Shown here: positions 1-7,834 of the stretch, in pieces
How the letters are laid out: each line of letters begins with the position of its first letter
How positions within the stretch are numbered: the first letter of the stretch is position 1
The notes under the pieces: generated by a model
The model's database searches: none
Seen by the model: only the letters and a program-made list of their open reading frames with translations
Told to the model about the DNA's origin: nothing
Made by a program: the position numbers and the translations under genes
Assembly (NCBI RefSeq): GCF_030156785.1
Contig: NZ_JASGLW010000012.1
Location: 1-52,299, forward strand
DNA: 52,299 bases
Origin: Methanohalophilus sp.
Lineage (GTDB): Archaea > Halobacteriota > Methanosarcinia > Methanosarcinales > Methanosarcinaceae
Direction: 5' to 3'

Positions 1-490
1 TTTTCCATTAATTCTGTATCAATACCGAATCAGAATTAATCGAACTGCCATATCACTAGTCAGACAGGAGAATATTGTTCCTGTCTCCATGAATTTAATA
101 TCAGGAGGTGATATTCCCGCATTTTGCGAGGGATGTTGGATAGTAAAGATCATATATAAGGATTTCCGTCCCGAAATTGCGGAACCGAAAAACCACTGTG
201 ACACATGTGCCACACACGACCATCCTATCAGAAGCAGCACTACAACTGCATCATTGTATATAAACTTTGCGTTAAACCTTCATATCCTATTAGCTTACAC
301 GCCCTAAATTATCAGCCTACATCTAGAAAATCCAGTTCTAACTATACCTCATTTTACGAGCCCTTCTGCAGAAAAGACCAGAAGTATAACTCCATGGAGA
401 TCAAAATAACTGCAAAATCAGAACCATGAATAAAAATAGCCTAATACACATCTATTTATAGCAGAAATAATAAAGTAAGGGAAGATTATC
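1..490. other. Leader region upstream of leuA, no firm gene
   Basis: I find no convincing gene here on either strand. The open frames of 70-75 codons lack ribosome binding sites and read like random sequence with scattered Cys, His and Pro. Two archaeal TATA-like boxes point toward leuA: CATATATAAG near 151-160 and TATATAAA at 257-264. A 7-bp hairpin (AGACAGG at 62-68 with CCTGTCT at 80-86) and a perfect anti-16S sequence AGGAGGTGAT at 103-112 are present, but no start codon sits at a suitable distance behind the latter. If the 257-264 box is used, leuA would have a leader of about 200-250 nucleotides, which is long for an archaeal gene. Confidence 0.5.
257..264 (+). promoter_or_regulatory. 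Candidate TATA box for leuA
   Basis: TATATAAA fits the archaeal box A consensus. Transcription would be expected to start about 25 nt downstream, near 288. No start site can be confirmed from sequence, and the CATATATAAG at 151-160 is an alternative. Confidence 0.35.
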
Positions 491-535
491 ATGAATGCGA
501 AGATTGAACTGAGGGATCGCTTTTTACAGCGATGA
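491..535 (+). CDS. Possible 14-codon upstream ORF overlapping the leuA leader
   Basis: An ATG at 491 opens MNAKIELRDRFLQR and stops with TGA at 533-535, one base before the TTG proposed as the leuA start (537). A weak purine-rich stretch (AAGGGAAG) lies upstream. It contains only two leucines, so it is not an obvious leucine attenuator peptide. It might be a short upstream ORF giving translational coupling to leuA, or the true N-terminus of leuA separated by a frameshift: reading on in the leuA frame gives GIAFYSDDLLRDRK just ahead of the conserved part. I cannot decide between these from sequence alone. Confidence 0.25.
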   Translation: MNAKIELRDRFLQR

Positions 536-536
536 T

Positions 537-2036
537 TTGCTTCGGGACCGAAAGATAACCATTTTTGACACAACTCTTCGCGACGGGGAACAAACACCCG
601 GCGTATCCCTTACTCCTCAGCAAAAAATTGATATTGCTTACCAACTCGACAAACTTGGTGTCGATATCATAGAAGCTGGTTTTCCTATTGCATCCGAAGG
701 AGACAGGGAATCGGTACGTTCCATCGCCGCTGCCGGATTGTCGTCAGCAATGGTCTGTGGTTTGGCTCGCGTACTTCCAAAGGATATAGATGCCTGCATC
801 GATGTGGGTGTCGACATGGTGCATACATTTGTATCCACCTCGGACATCCAGAGAATACACACCATCAAAAAGAGCCGGGAAGAAGTATTGGATATGGCAG
901 TAAATGCCGTGGAACTTATTAAAGATCATGGCATCAAATGTATGTTTTCGGCCATGGATGCCACAAGAACTGATCTTGATTACCTGATAGAAATCTACAA
1001 AGCTGTGGAAAATGCCAAATGTGATATTATCAACGTACCCGATACGGTTGGTATAATGTCACCTTCACGCATGTATAACCTTATCAGGAATCTACATAGT
1101 GAAGTCAATATACCCATTGATACACACTGCCACAACGATTTCGGATTGGCTGTTGCTAATACTCTGATGGCAATCGAAGCAGGTGCAAGCCAGGCACAGG
1201 TTACAATTAACGGCATTGGGGAAAGAGCCGGAAACGCAGACCTTGCTGAAACAGTTATGAGCCTGCAATCAATCTACGGGGCAAAAACCAACATCAATAC
1301 AGAATATATTGTGGAAACAGCCCGGCTGGTTGAACGGTACACAGGAATAACTATCTCACCTCACACCCCAATCGTTGGCGAAAATGCCTTTGCCCACGAA
1401 TCAGGCATCCACACTCATGGTGTTCTTCAGAAAAGTGACACTTTCGAACCAGGCATCATGACGCCTGAAATGGTAGGTCATTCCCGGAGAATTGTACTTG
1501 GAAAACATGCAGGAAAACATGCAGTAAGAAGATCGCTTGAATCCATAAACCTTGAACCCACTGACGAGCAGCTCAACCTGATAATTGAAAGGATAAAAGA
1601 AATTGCGGACAAGGGCAAGAAGATAACGGATGCTGATCTTTATGCAATTGCTTTTGCAGTAATGGGTAAGCCCGAGGGAAAACCCGTCATAGACCTTAAG
1701 GAAGTATCCGTAATGACAGGGAACGTCACCACCCCTACTGCTGTGGTGAAAGCTATTGTTGACGGAGAGGAAAGAATAGCTTCAGATGTTGGAATCGGAC
1801 CGGTAGATGCTGCCATGAATGCTGTATATGAAATATCCAGCAAGCATATGGGCATCAAAATCCATGACTTCCGGATAGAAGCTGTAACCGGTGGTTCCGA
1901 TGCTGTTGCAGAAGTAATCATCGGTGTGCAGAATGAGAAAGGACGTATAGTTACCGCAAGAGCGGCAAATGCAGATATTGTCCTGGCCTCCGTAGAAGCT
2001 CTCGTAACAGCTATTAACATGCTTCTCCAAACCTAA
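537..2036 (+). CDS. leuA: 2-isopropylmalate synthase LeuA
   Basis: Condenses acetyl-CoA with 2-oxoisovalerate, the first committed step of leucine synthesis. The 499 residues start with the HMGL-like TIM barrel: FDTTLRDGEQTPG at about residues 9-21, the metal-binding HCHNDFG at about 198-204, and NGIGERAGNADL at about 226-237. A C-terminal LeuA dimer/regulatory domain (about 370-499) makes it full-length and probably feedback-controlled. The proposed start is TTG at 537, because no ATG or GTG lies in frame between the upstream TGA at 510 and the conserved motif. A GAGGG at 511-515 is separated from the TTG by a small hairpin (ATCGC/GCGAT, 516-533). Family relatives are citramalate and homocitrate synthases (CimA, AksA). 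The presence of leuD and leuB 9 kb away supports LeuA, but CimA is not excluded. Confidence 0.88.
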   Translation: MLRDRKITIFDTTLRDGEQTPGVSLTPQQKIDIAYQLDKLGVDIIEAGFPIASEGDRESVRSIAAAGLSSAMVCGLARVLPKDIDACIDVGVDMVHTFVSTSDIQRIHTIKKSREEVLDMAVNAVELIKDHGIKCMFSAMDATRTDLDYLIEIYKAVENAKCDIINVPDTVGIMSPSRMYNLIRNLHSEVNIPIDTHCHNDFGLAVANTLMAIEAGASQAQVTINGIGERAGNADLAETVMSLQSIYGAKTNINTEYIVETARLVERYTGITISPHTPIVGENAFAHESGIHTHGVLQKSDTFEPGIMTPEMVGHSRRIVLGKHAGKHAVRRSLESINLEPTDEQLNLIIERIKEIADKGKKITDADLYAIAFAVMGKPEGKPVIDLKEVSVMTGNVTTPTAVVKAIVDGEERIASDVGIGPVDAAMNAVYEISSKHMGIKIHDFRIEAVTGGSDAVAEVIIGVQNEKGRIVTARAANADIVLASVEALVTAINMLLQT

Positions 2037-2044
2037 GAGAAAGC

Positions 2045-2800
2045 ATGTTTTCTATTATTGACTCCCATTGCCACCTCGATTTCCCTAAATTCAACAAAGA
2101 CCGAGAGGAAGCAATTTCCCGGGCAAGGGAAGCGGGAGTAAAAGCAATGATTAATTCGGGAATAGATTTCAAGACAAACTTATCCAGCATCCGGCTTGCA
2201 GAACAATACAATTTTATATATCCAACTGCCGGTTTGAGTCCTTCCCTTGTATCCACACAGGATGATGAGAGGGTCGGGAAAATCCTGAAACAACTCTCAT
2301 AGCTTGGGGATAAAGTAATCGGGATAGGCGAAGCCGGGCTGGATTACTATCACCACAAAGACAAAAGCCAGCGTCAGAGACAAAAAGAAATATTCAGCAA
2401 GGTCATTGAAATTGCCGATAACCTCGGAAAGCCCCTTGTGATCCACGGGCGTGATGCGGAAGAGGAATGCTTTGAAATGACAAAGAACCTTGAAACCGTT
2501 ATTTTTCACTGCTACGGTGGATCAATTAAAACAATGGAAAAAATAACTGATGCCGGGCATTACATTTCAGTACCTACTCTTGTCTGTTTCTCTGAACACC
2601 ATCGAGATATTGCAAGGAACATCCCGCTTGACCTGATGCTTATCGAGACCGATAGTCCATACCTGTCACCAAGAAAAGGGCGTAATGAACCAGCATATCT
2701 TGTTGATTCTGTTGGAGTAATTGCCAAATTTCGCGATATTTCAGCAGAAGAAGTGGCTACCATTACGACAAAGAACACCAAGAAAGCATTCAAACTATGA
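2045..2800 (+). CDS. TatD-family metal-dependent hydrolase with in-frame UAG (probable pyrrolysine)
   Basis: The TatD family comprises metal-dependent DNases and hydrolases with an amidohydrolase-like barrel. The N-terminal half begins MFSIIDSHCHLDFPKF, with the metal-binding HxH at residues 8-10. It stops at TAG (2300-2302, codon 86). The same frame then continues uninterrupted to TGA at 2798-2800 with the expected rest of the family: VIGIGEAGLDYY, PLVIHGRD, VIFHCYGG and LIETDSPYLSP. Together the halves make 251 residues, the normal family length, with nothing lost at the junction. In Methanosarcinaceae UAG can be read as pyrrolysine, so I annotate one reading frame with Pyl86; a recent nonsense mutation is the alternative. 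The gene begins 8 nt after leuA and is followed closely by the hydrolase gene at 2812. Confidence 0.75.
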
Positions 2801-2811
2801 AGGAGGAAAAA

Positions 2812-3447
2812 ATGGAAGTAACCAAATTCACCACATCACAGTATAGCGCCAATTCATACCTTGTTAACGGGACAATCCTGATTGACACGAGCATCGACAC
2901 GGAAGGTCTGATTAAGTTAATAGAAGAAAAAATCCCGATTGAACAACTTGAACTAATAGTCCTTACACATTGCCATTTTGATCATACGGCTTCTGTGCCG
3001 GAAATTGTGAGGAGAAGTCATGCAAGGGTAGGTATCCACAAAGTTGATGCAAAATGCGTTAGTGACACAGAAAAAAGCGTTGCGTATCTATTCCATAAAG
3101 ATGCACCGGCAATTAACATTGATGAAGTTTATGAAAATGGCGATGTAATCGATATTGGTAATGGGGAAAAACTGGAAATAATTCACACACCCGGTCACAC
3201 AAAGGGAAGTATCTGCCTCTACGAAAGAAAATCAAAAAGTCTCTTTTCCGGGGATACGATCTTTTCTTCGGGAGGAGTAGGGAGAACTGATTTTGAGGGT
3301 GGTTCTGTAGAAGAGCTCACAAAATCAATCGAGAAAATCACAAAACTGGATGTTGAAATACTTTATCCCGGTCACGGCCCCATCACTACCGATAACGCAA
3401 ACCATCACATCCAACTATCACTTCGTGCTTCAAAAGGCATGTGGTAA
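2812..3447 (+). CDS. Metallo-beta-lactamase-fold hydrolase (glyoxalase II-like)
   Basis: A 211-residue protein of the metallo-beta-lactamase fold. The zinc-binding THCHFDH motif lies at about residues 52-58, HTPGHTKGS follows at about 126-134, SGDTIFSSGGVGRTDF near 151-166, and a final PGHGP near 189-193. This pattern is typical of the small glyoxalase II-like thioester hydrolase branch; the substrate cannot be told. The start at 2812 is preferred over an in-frame ATG at 2797 because AAGGAGG lies just ahead of it. The gene follows the TatD-like gene almost without a gap and precedes the radical SAM gene by 9 nt, so the four genes from leuA onward may be cotranscribed. Confidence 0.85.
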   Translation: MEVTKFTTSQYSANSYLVNGTILIDTSIDTEGLIKLIEEKIPIEQLELIVLTHCHFDHTASVPEIVRRSHARVGIHKVDAKCVSDTEKSVAYLFHKDAPAINIDEVYENGDVIDIGNGEKLEIIHTPGHTKGSICLYERKSKSLFSGDTIFSSGGVGRTDFEGGSVEELTKSIEKITKLDVEILYPGHGPITTDNANHHIQLSLRASKGMW

Positions 3448-3456
3448 AGTGAAAAA

Positions 3457-5286
3457 ATGAAACAAACTGATACTAATTACCACCCTCTCCCTATGAGCCT
3501 CAAGGAAATCGCCGCACGGGGTTGGAAACAACTGGACATAATTATTGTCACAGGGGACGCCTATATTGATCACCCTGCTTTTGGAGCTGCAATTATAGGC
3601 AGAGTGCTTGTAGACAAAGGTTTTCGCGTGGGAATCATCGCCCAACCGGCATGGGAAAATACCGAAGACTTCCGCAAACTGGGTAAACCAAAACTATTTT
3701 TTGCCATAACAGCCGGAAATGTCGACTCCATGGTGTCGAATTACACACCATCCCTGAAACCCCGTAAAAAAGACATGTATTCACCGGGCGGCAAGCCGGG
3801 AAAGCGTCCTGACAGGGCTACAATCGTATACTCTAATCGAATCCATGAAGCATACCCCGATGTCCCAATCGTCATCGGTGGGATTGAAGCGTCATTGCGC
3901 CGTTTTGCACATTATGATTTCCAGTCGGATAAAGTACGTCAGTCCCTTCTGGCGGATGCCCCTGCCAATATCCTAATCTTCGGGATGGGAGAATCCCAAA
4001 CAACCGAACTAGCAGAGCGGATGAAAGAAGGAGAAGATATCCACCAGATTCGAGACATCCCAGGCACAATGTGGAAGATATCACCAAAAGAGTGGAGAGA
4101 TCTGCCTCACAAAGATTTCGTTGTATTGCCTTCCTACAGTGAAGTCGCAGATGATGATACAGCTTTTGCAAAAGCCTTTGCAGTCATCCACAGGGAACAG
4201 GATCCTGTTCGAGGAAAAGCACTGGCCCAGCCGCATCCTAAAACCGTTGTAATACAGAATCCTCCGGCAAGACCCCTCTCCCAAGAAGAACTGGATCAAG
4301 TTTATGAACTGCCTTTCACCAGACAACCACATCCATCTTACAAAGAACCAATACCTGCACTGGAAACTGTCAGATTTTCACTTACCACACACAGAGGATG
4401 TTTTGGTTCTTGTTCATTCTGCGCTATTACATACCATCAGGGCCGCATGATCACTTCACGAAGTATTGGTTCGATACTAAAGGAAGCGGAATTGTTTGCC
4501 AGAATGAAAGATTTCAAGGGAATCATTACAGGTGTTGGCGGCCCCACTGCAAACATGTATGGAATGAAATGCAAAAAGTGGGAAAAAGAGGGAGTTTGTC
4601 CTGATAAATACTGCCTATACCCCACTATTTGCCCTTCACTTGATATTGATCATAATGCATCCATAGAACTCCTGACAAAGCTTCGCAAAATATCCGGAAT
4701 GCGCAAAGTTTTCGTAGGATATGGCATCCGCTATGATCTTGCACTTAAAAGTCCGGAATACATCGAATTGTTGTGCAGGCACCACATTAGCGGAAGACTA
4801 ACTGTCGCACCCGAAAGCTATAGCCCGGAAACTACAAGACTTATGAGAAAACCCGAGAGAAAAGTCTTTGAAAAATTTGTTGAGTTGTTTACTAAAATTA
4901 ATAAAAATCTCAATAAAAACCAGTACCTATTGACATACCTAATGTCAGGACACCCTGGAAGTGATTTTAAGGATATGGCAGAAACTGCCGAATACATTCG
5001 GGATACAGGACTTTATACTGAGCAAGTTCAGGATTTTACTCCCACTCCAATGACTGCTTCGACATGCATGTATCATACTGGCATCGATCCTTTTACCGGT
5101 AAGAAGGTGAAGGTCGTAAAAGGAAGAAGGGATAAGAAAATAATGCGTTCGATGCTTCATTACAGGAAACCCAAAAATCATAATCTGGTTTATGAAGGAC
5201 TTCAGAAAGCCGGCAGGCTTGACCTAGTGGGAAACAGCTGGAAATGTTTGATAAGAAAGAAGAAATCTTACTTTGATAAAAAATGA
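3457..5286 (+). CDS. YgiQ-family radical SAM protein (UPF0313)
   Basis: At 609 residues it matches the YgiQ/UPF0313 family in length and order. The N-terminal B12-binding-like region includes DIIIVTGDAYIDHPAFGAA (about residues 27-45) and IGGIEASLRRFAHYDF (about 137-152). The radical SAM cluster motif CFGSCSFC is near residues 313-320. Further conserved stretches are GVGGPTANMYGM and the downstream LTVAPES. A Cys-rich stretch between about residues 370 and 390 may bind another metal site. The role of the family is unknown. The start codon ATG at 3457 has a modest GTGA site upstream; a later in-frame Met is less likely because the conserved N-terminus starts before it. Confidence 0.88.
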   Translation: MKQTDTNYHPLPMSLKEIAARGWKQLDIIIVTGDAYIDHPAFGAAIIGRVLVDKGFRVGIIAQPAWENTEDFRKLGKPKLFFAITAGNVDSMVSNYTPSLKPRKKDMYSPGGKPGKRPDRATIVYSNRIHEAYPDVPIVIGGIEASLRRFAHYDFQSDKVRQSLLADAPANILIFGMGESQTTELAERMKEGEDIHQIRDIPGTMWKISPKEWRDLPHKDFVVLPSYSEVADDDTAFAKAFAVIHREQDPVRGKALAQPHPKTVVIQNPPARPLSQEELDQVYELPFTRQPHPSYKEPIPALETVRFSLTTHRGCFGSCSFCAITYHQGRMITSRSIGSILKEAELFARMKDFKGIITGVGGPTANMYGMKCKKWEKEGVCPDKYCLYPTICPSLDIDHNASIELLTKLRKISGMRKVFVGYGIRYDLALKSPEYIELLCRHHISGRLTVAPESYSPETTRLMRKPERKVFEKFVELFTKINKNLNKNQYLLTYLMSGHPGSDFKDMAETAEYIRDTGLYTEQVQDFTPTPMTASTCMYHTGIDPFTGKKVKVVKGRRDKKIMRSMLHYRKPKNHNLVYEGLQKAGRLDLVGNSWKCLIRKKKSYFDKK

Positions 5287-5341
5287 AAATGGATTTTACC
5301 AGACAAAAATAATGCTTCCATCTCAACAAACTTTCGAGGGG

Positions 5342-6370
5342 TTAGAGTAATTCTACAAGATCAATTACCCTCTTTTTACATACCTGCTCAAGGTTAGAGC
5401 GGCATAGAGGGCATGATGTCACAAGCAATTCAGCTTCATCTGGCATTTCATTGATTCTTTTTTCGGCTATTTTCAGTGAGAGTTCGGGATATCCACGCCG
5501 GACTCCGCCCCCACCGCCACAACAGTGAGAGGTTTCGTGGTGTGATGCCATTTCAACAAGGGTTGTTGCTTTCCTGATCAAATCCCGGGGTGCTTCATAT
5601 ACTCCACCATCACGTCCGAGATGACATGGATCATGGTAAGAAACGATAATATCCTGTTTTTTAATATCCAGTGAATCCACCCTTTCTATCAGAAACTCAG
5701 CCACATGAAGTATTTTTAGATCATCTGGATAGTATTTTCTGAAAGATGCATAGCAACCTGCACATCCGGTGATGATTGTATGTGCTCCCATTTCTCTGAT
5801 CTGCTTAATGTTGTGCTCAATTAGTTTTGATGCATCTGAACCAGTTCTTTCAAGAGGTGATCCACAACATACCTCATCCCTTAGGAGAGAAACGCCATAT
5901 GGTTTTAGAAGCTCAAAAGTCTTTTTTGCAACCTCTGGATAGCGATATGAATTCATACAGCCCACAAAATAAACATACTCTGCCCTTTCAGGAAGGTCTG
6001 GTTCTTCCAGCCAGTGCAAGCGTGATTTTTCCTCGTCAAGAGGATTACCTTTTTCAATCGCAATATCACAGAGTTCTTTATGGACATCTGTCTGCAGACC
6101 TTTTTCCGCAAGATACTTGCGTGCATTTTCAACAATCGAAGGAGGTGCTGCACCTGCGGGACATATTTCTTCGCACAATCCGCATGTTGTGCAGGTAGTA
6201 ATGGTTTTGATGACACTGTCGTCTATTTGCAGGCCTTCAAGAATGCCTTGATAAATCAGAACCCGACCCCTGGCATTTGTGGATTCCCAACCAAGTACCT
6301 CAAAAACCGGACAATATGCCCTGCATGTTCCGCAGTGTACACATTTCAAGACACTACGCATATCAGCCAT
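5342..6370 (-). CDS. Iron-sulfur CCG-domain subunit of a GlcF/LutA-like oxidase
   Basis: A 342-residue Fe-S protein. Two ferredoxin-type motifs, CVHCGTCRAYCP (about residues 10-21) and CTTCGLCEEICP (about 60-71), are followed by two cysteine-rich CCG domains: CCGSPLERTG near 169 and CCGGGGGVRRG near 283, as in HdrD, GlcF and LutA. Its ATG overlaps the TGA of the upstream FAD subunit gene by one base, so the two are translationally coupled. Together they resemble a glycolate or D-lactate dehydrogenase passing electrons to an unknown acceptor. HdrD itself is longer and lacks an FAD partner of this type, so heterodisulfide reductase is unlikely. Confidence 0.85.
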   Translation of the reverse strand: MADMRSVLKCVHCGTCRAYCPVFEVLGWESTNARGRVLIYQGILEGLQIDDSVIKTITTCTTCGLCEEICPAGAAPPSIVENARKYLAEKGLQTDVHKELCDIAIEKGNPLDEEKSRLHWLEEPDLPERAEYVYFVGCMNSYRYPEVAKKTFELLKPYGVSLLRDEVCCGSPLERTGSDASKLIEHNIKQIREMGAHTIITGCAGCYASFRKYYPDDLKILHVAEFLIERVDSLDIKKQDIIVSYHDPCHLGRDGGVYEAPRDLIRKATTLVEMASHHETSHCCGGGGGVRRGYPELSLKIAEKRINEMPDEAELLVTSCPLCRSNLEQVCKKRVIDLVELL

Positions 6371-7749
6371 CAGAAATCCTCCAGTCCGAGTTTTCCGGGG
6401 TTCATAATCCCCTGCGGATCAAGGGCTTTCTTGATTGCAAGCATAACCGGCATAGAAGTAGGATGCTCGAGTTTCATATATTTTCCTCGAGCAGAGCCTA
6501 TTCCGTGTTCTGCAGAAACAGTACCTCCTAATTCAATGGCTTTTCTGTAAATCAGATCTGCAATCCGGAAAAGTTTGTCCCACTCATCTTTATTGAGCAT
6601 GTCAATGCTCATTCCGGTGTGGAGGTTTCCATCCCCGATATGCCCGTAGATCATAATTGGCATTCCGACTTCCTTTGAAATTACACGCACATGTTCGATC
6701 ATCTCCGGTATATGCTTGATAGGTACGCCGACATCCTCTCCAACGTAAACACGATTCCTTTTGGGGTCCAAACGGGTAATAGCTGCACCCACAACTCTTC
6801 TGGCAGCCCACAATTTCTCATTTTCTTCTTCGGTCGAAGCAGCACGTATATCCATTGCAAGATCCTTGCAGACCTCTTTTACGGTACGTACTGCATCTTT
6901 GACAGCCCCCTCGTTACCGTCTACTTCCATCATCAACATGTCTCCTGAATCAGGGAGATCAAGTGATGGATCATAGGCTTTCAGGGCTGTGATTGTAGTA
7001 TTATCAAGAATTTCACATGCCGATGGAATCACACCTGAAGAAAGAGTCCTTACAACCGCTTCCCCAGCTTTACCTAGACTCTCGAAGGTGAGTAATATCA
7101 CCAGACGTGTGCGTGGAAGGGGGTGAATACGGAGAACCACTTCAGTGATAACCCCTAGGGTTCCCTCCGAACCCACCATTAGGGATGTTAAATCATAACC
7201 TGATGCGGTTTTAAGAGTTTTTGAACCCGTGCGTATGATGCTGCCGTCTGCAAGCACAACTTCGAGATCAAGAACATAGCGCAAAGTCGTCCCGTATTTT
7301 ACAGAACGCATTCCACTGCCATTATTTGCAATCAATCCCCCAATGGTACACATCTTGGTGCTTCCTGGATCAGGTGGAAAGAAAAATCCATATGGTTTAA
7401 GGATCTCATTCAGCTTTGTGTGTACAACTCCAGGCTGCAGGGTAACCTGAAGATTATCAATGTCAATATCAAGAATCTTATTCATGCTGCTCATATCAAG
7501 CACGATGCCACCTCTTATTGGGACTGCACCCCCTGCAAGGCCGCTGCCGGCACCCCTCGTAACAACAGGCATGTTTTCTTTCGCAGCAAGTTTCACTATT
7601 TCGCTGATCTCACCGGCTGTTTTGGGTCTTACGATGAAATCAGGCATCCCCTTTTCCTGGGATGCATCACAGGAATAGCAAAGTTTGTCTGATGTGGAAT
7701 CGCTGACATTCTCATTTCCTACTATATCTCTGAGTTCTTGGAGAAACAT
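6370..7749 (-). CDS. FAD-linked oxidase subunit, GlcD/D-lactate dehydrogenase-like
   Basis: A 459-residue flavoprotein of the GlcD/DLD family. The PCMH-type FAD-binding region is visible at about residues 55-90 (VVTRGAGSGLAGGAVPIRGG) and continues through PDPGSTKMCTIGGLIANNGSG. The C-terminal cap domain ends with YGHIGDGNLHTGMSI and SAEHGIGSARGKYM, which hold the conserved histidines near the flavin. With the downstream Fe-S subunit it forms a two-subunit 2-hydroxyacid dehydrogenase; glycolate and D-lactate are both possible substrates. The pair is transcribed divergently from arcS, with about 85 bp between the two start codons. Confidence 0.87.
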   Translation of the reverse strand: MFLQELRDIVGNENVSDSTSDKLCYSCDASQEKGMPDFIVRPKTAGEISEIVKLAAKENMPVVTRGAGSGLAGGAVPIRGGIVLDMSSMNKILDIDIDNLQVTLQPGVVHTKLNEILKPYGFFFPPDPGSTKMCTIGGLIANNGSGMRSVKYGTTLRYVLDLEVVLADGSIIRTGSKTLKTASGYDLTSLMVGSEGTLGVITEVVLRIHPLPRTRLVILLTFESLGKAGEAVVRTLSSGVIPSACEILDNTTITALKAYDPSLDLPDSGDMLMMEVDGNEGAVKDAVRTVKEVCKDLAMDIRAASTEEENEKLWAARRVVGAAITRLDPKRNRVYVGEDVGVPIKHIPEMIEHVRVISKEVGMPIMIYGHIGDGNLHTGMSIDMLNKDEWDKLFRIADLIYRKAIELGGTVSAEHGIGSARGKYMKLEHPTSMPVMLAIKKALDPQGIMNPGKLGLEDF

Positions 7750-7834
7750 ATGTTTTTACCTGCGGTTATTCCATGGTAATATTCCGAGTGGAAGTAGAAA
7801 ACATTTACATCTATATAGTTCTATTCTATGAACC

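Noticed and set aside
19-307. Overlapping ORFs of 72-73 codons on both strands at the left edge
   Set aside because: They lack ribosome binding sites, have random-looking composition and overlap each other; nothing family-like is visible.
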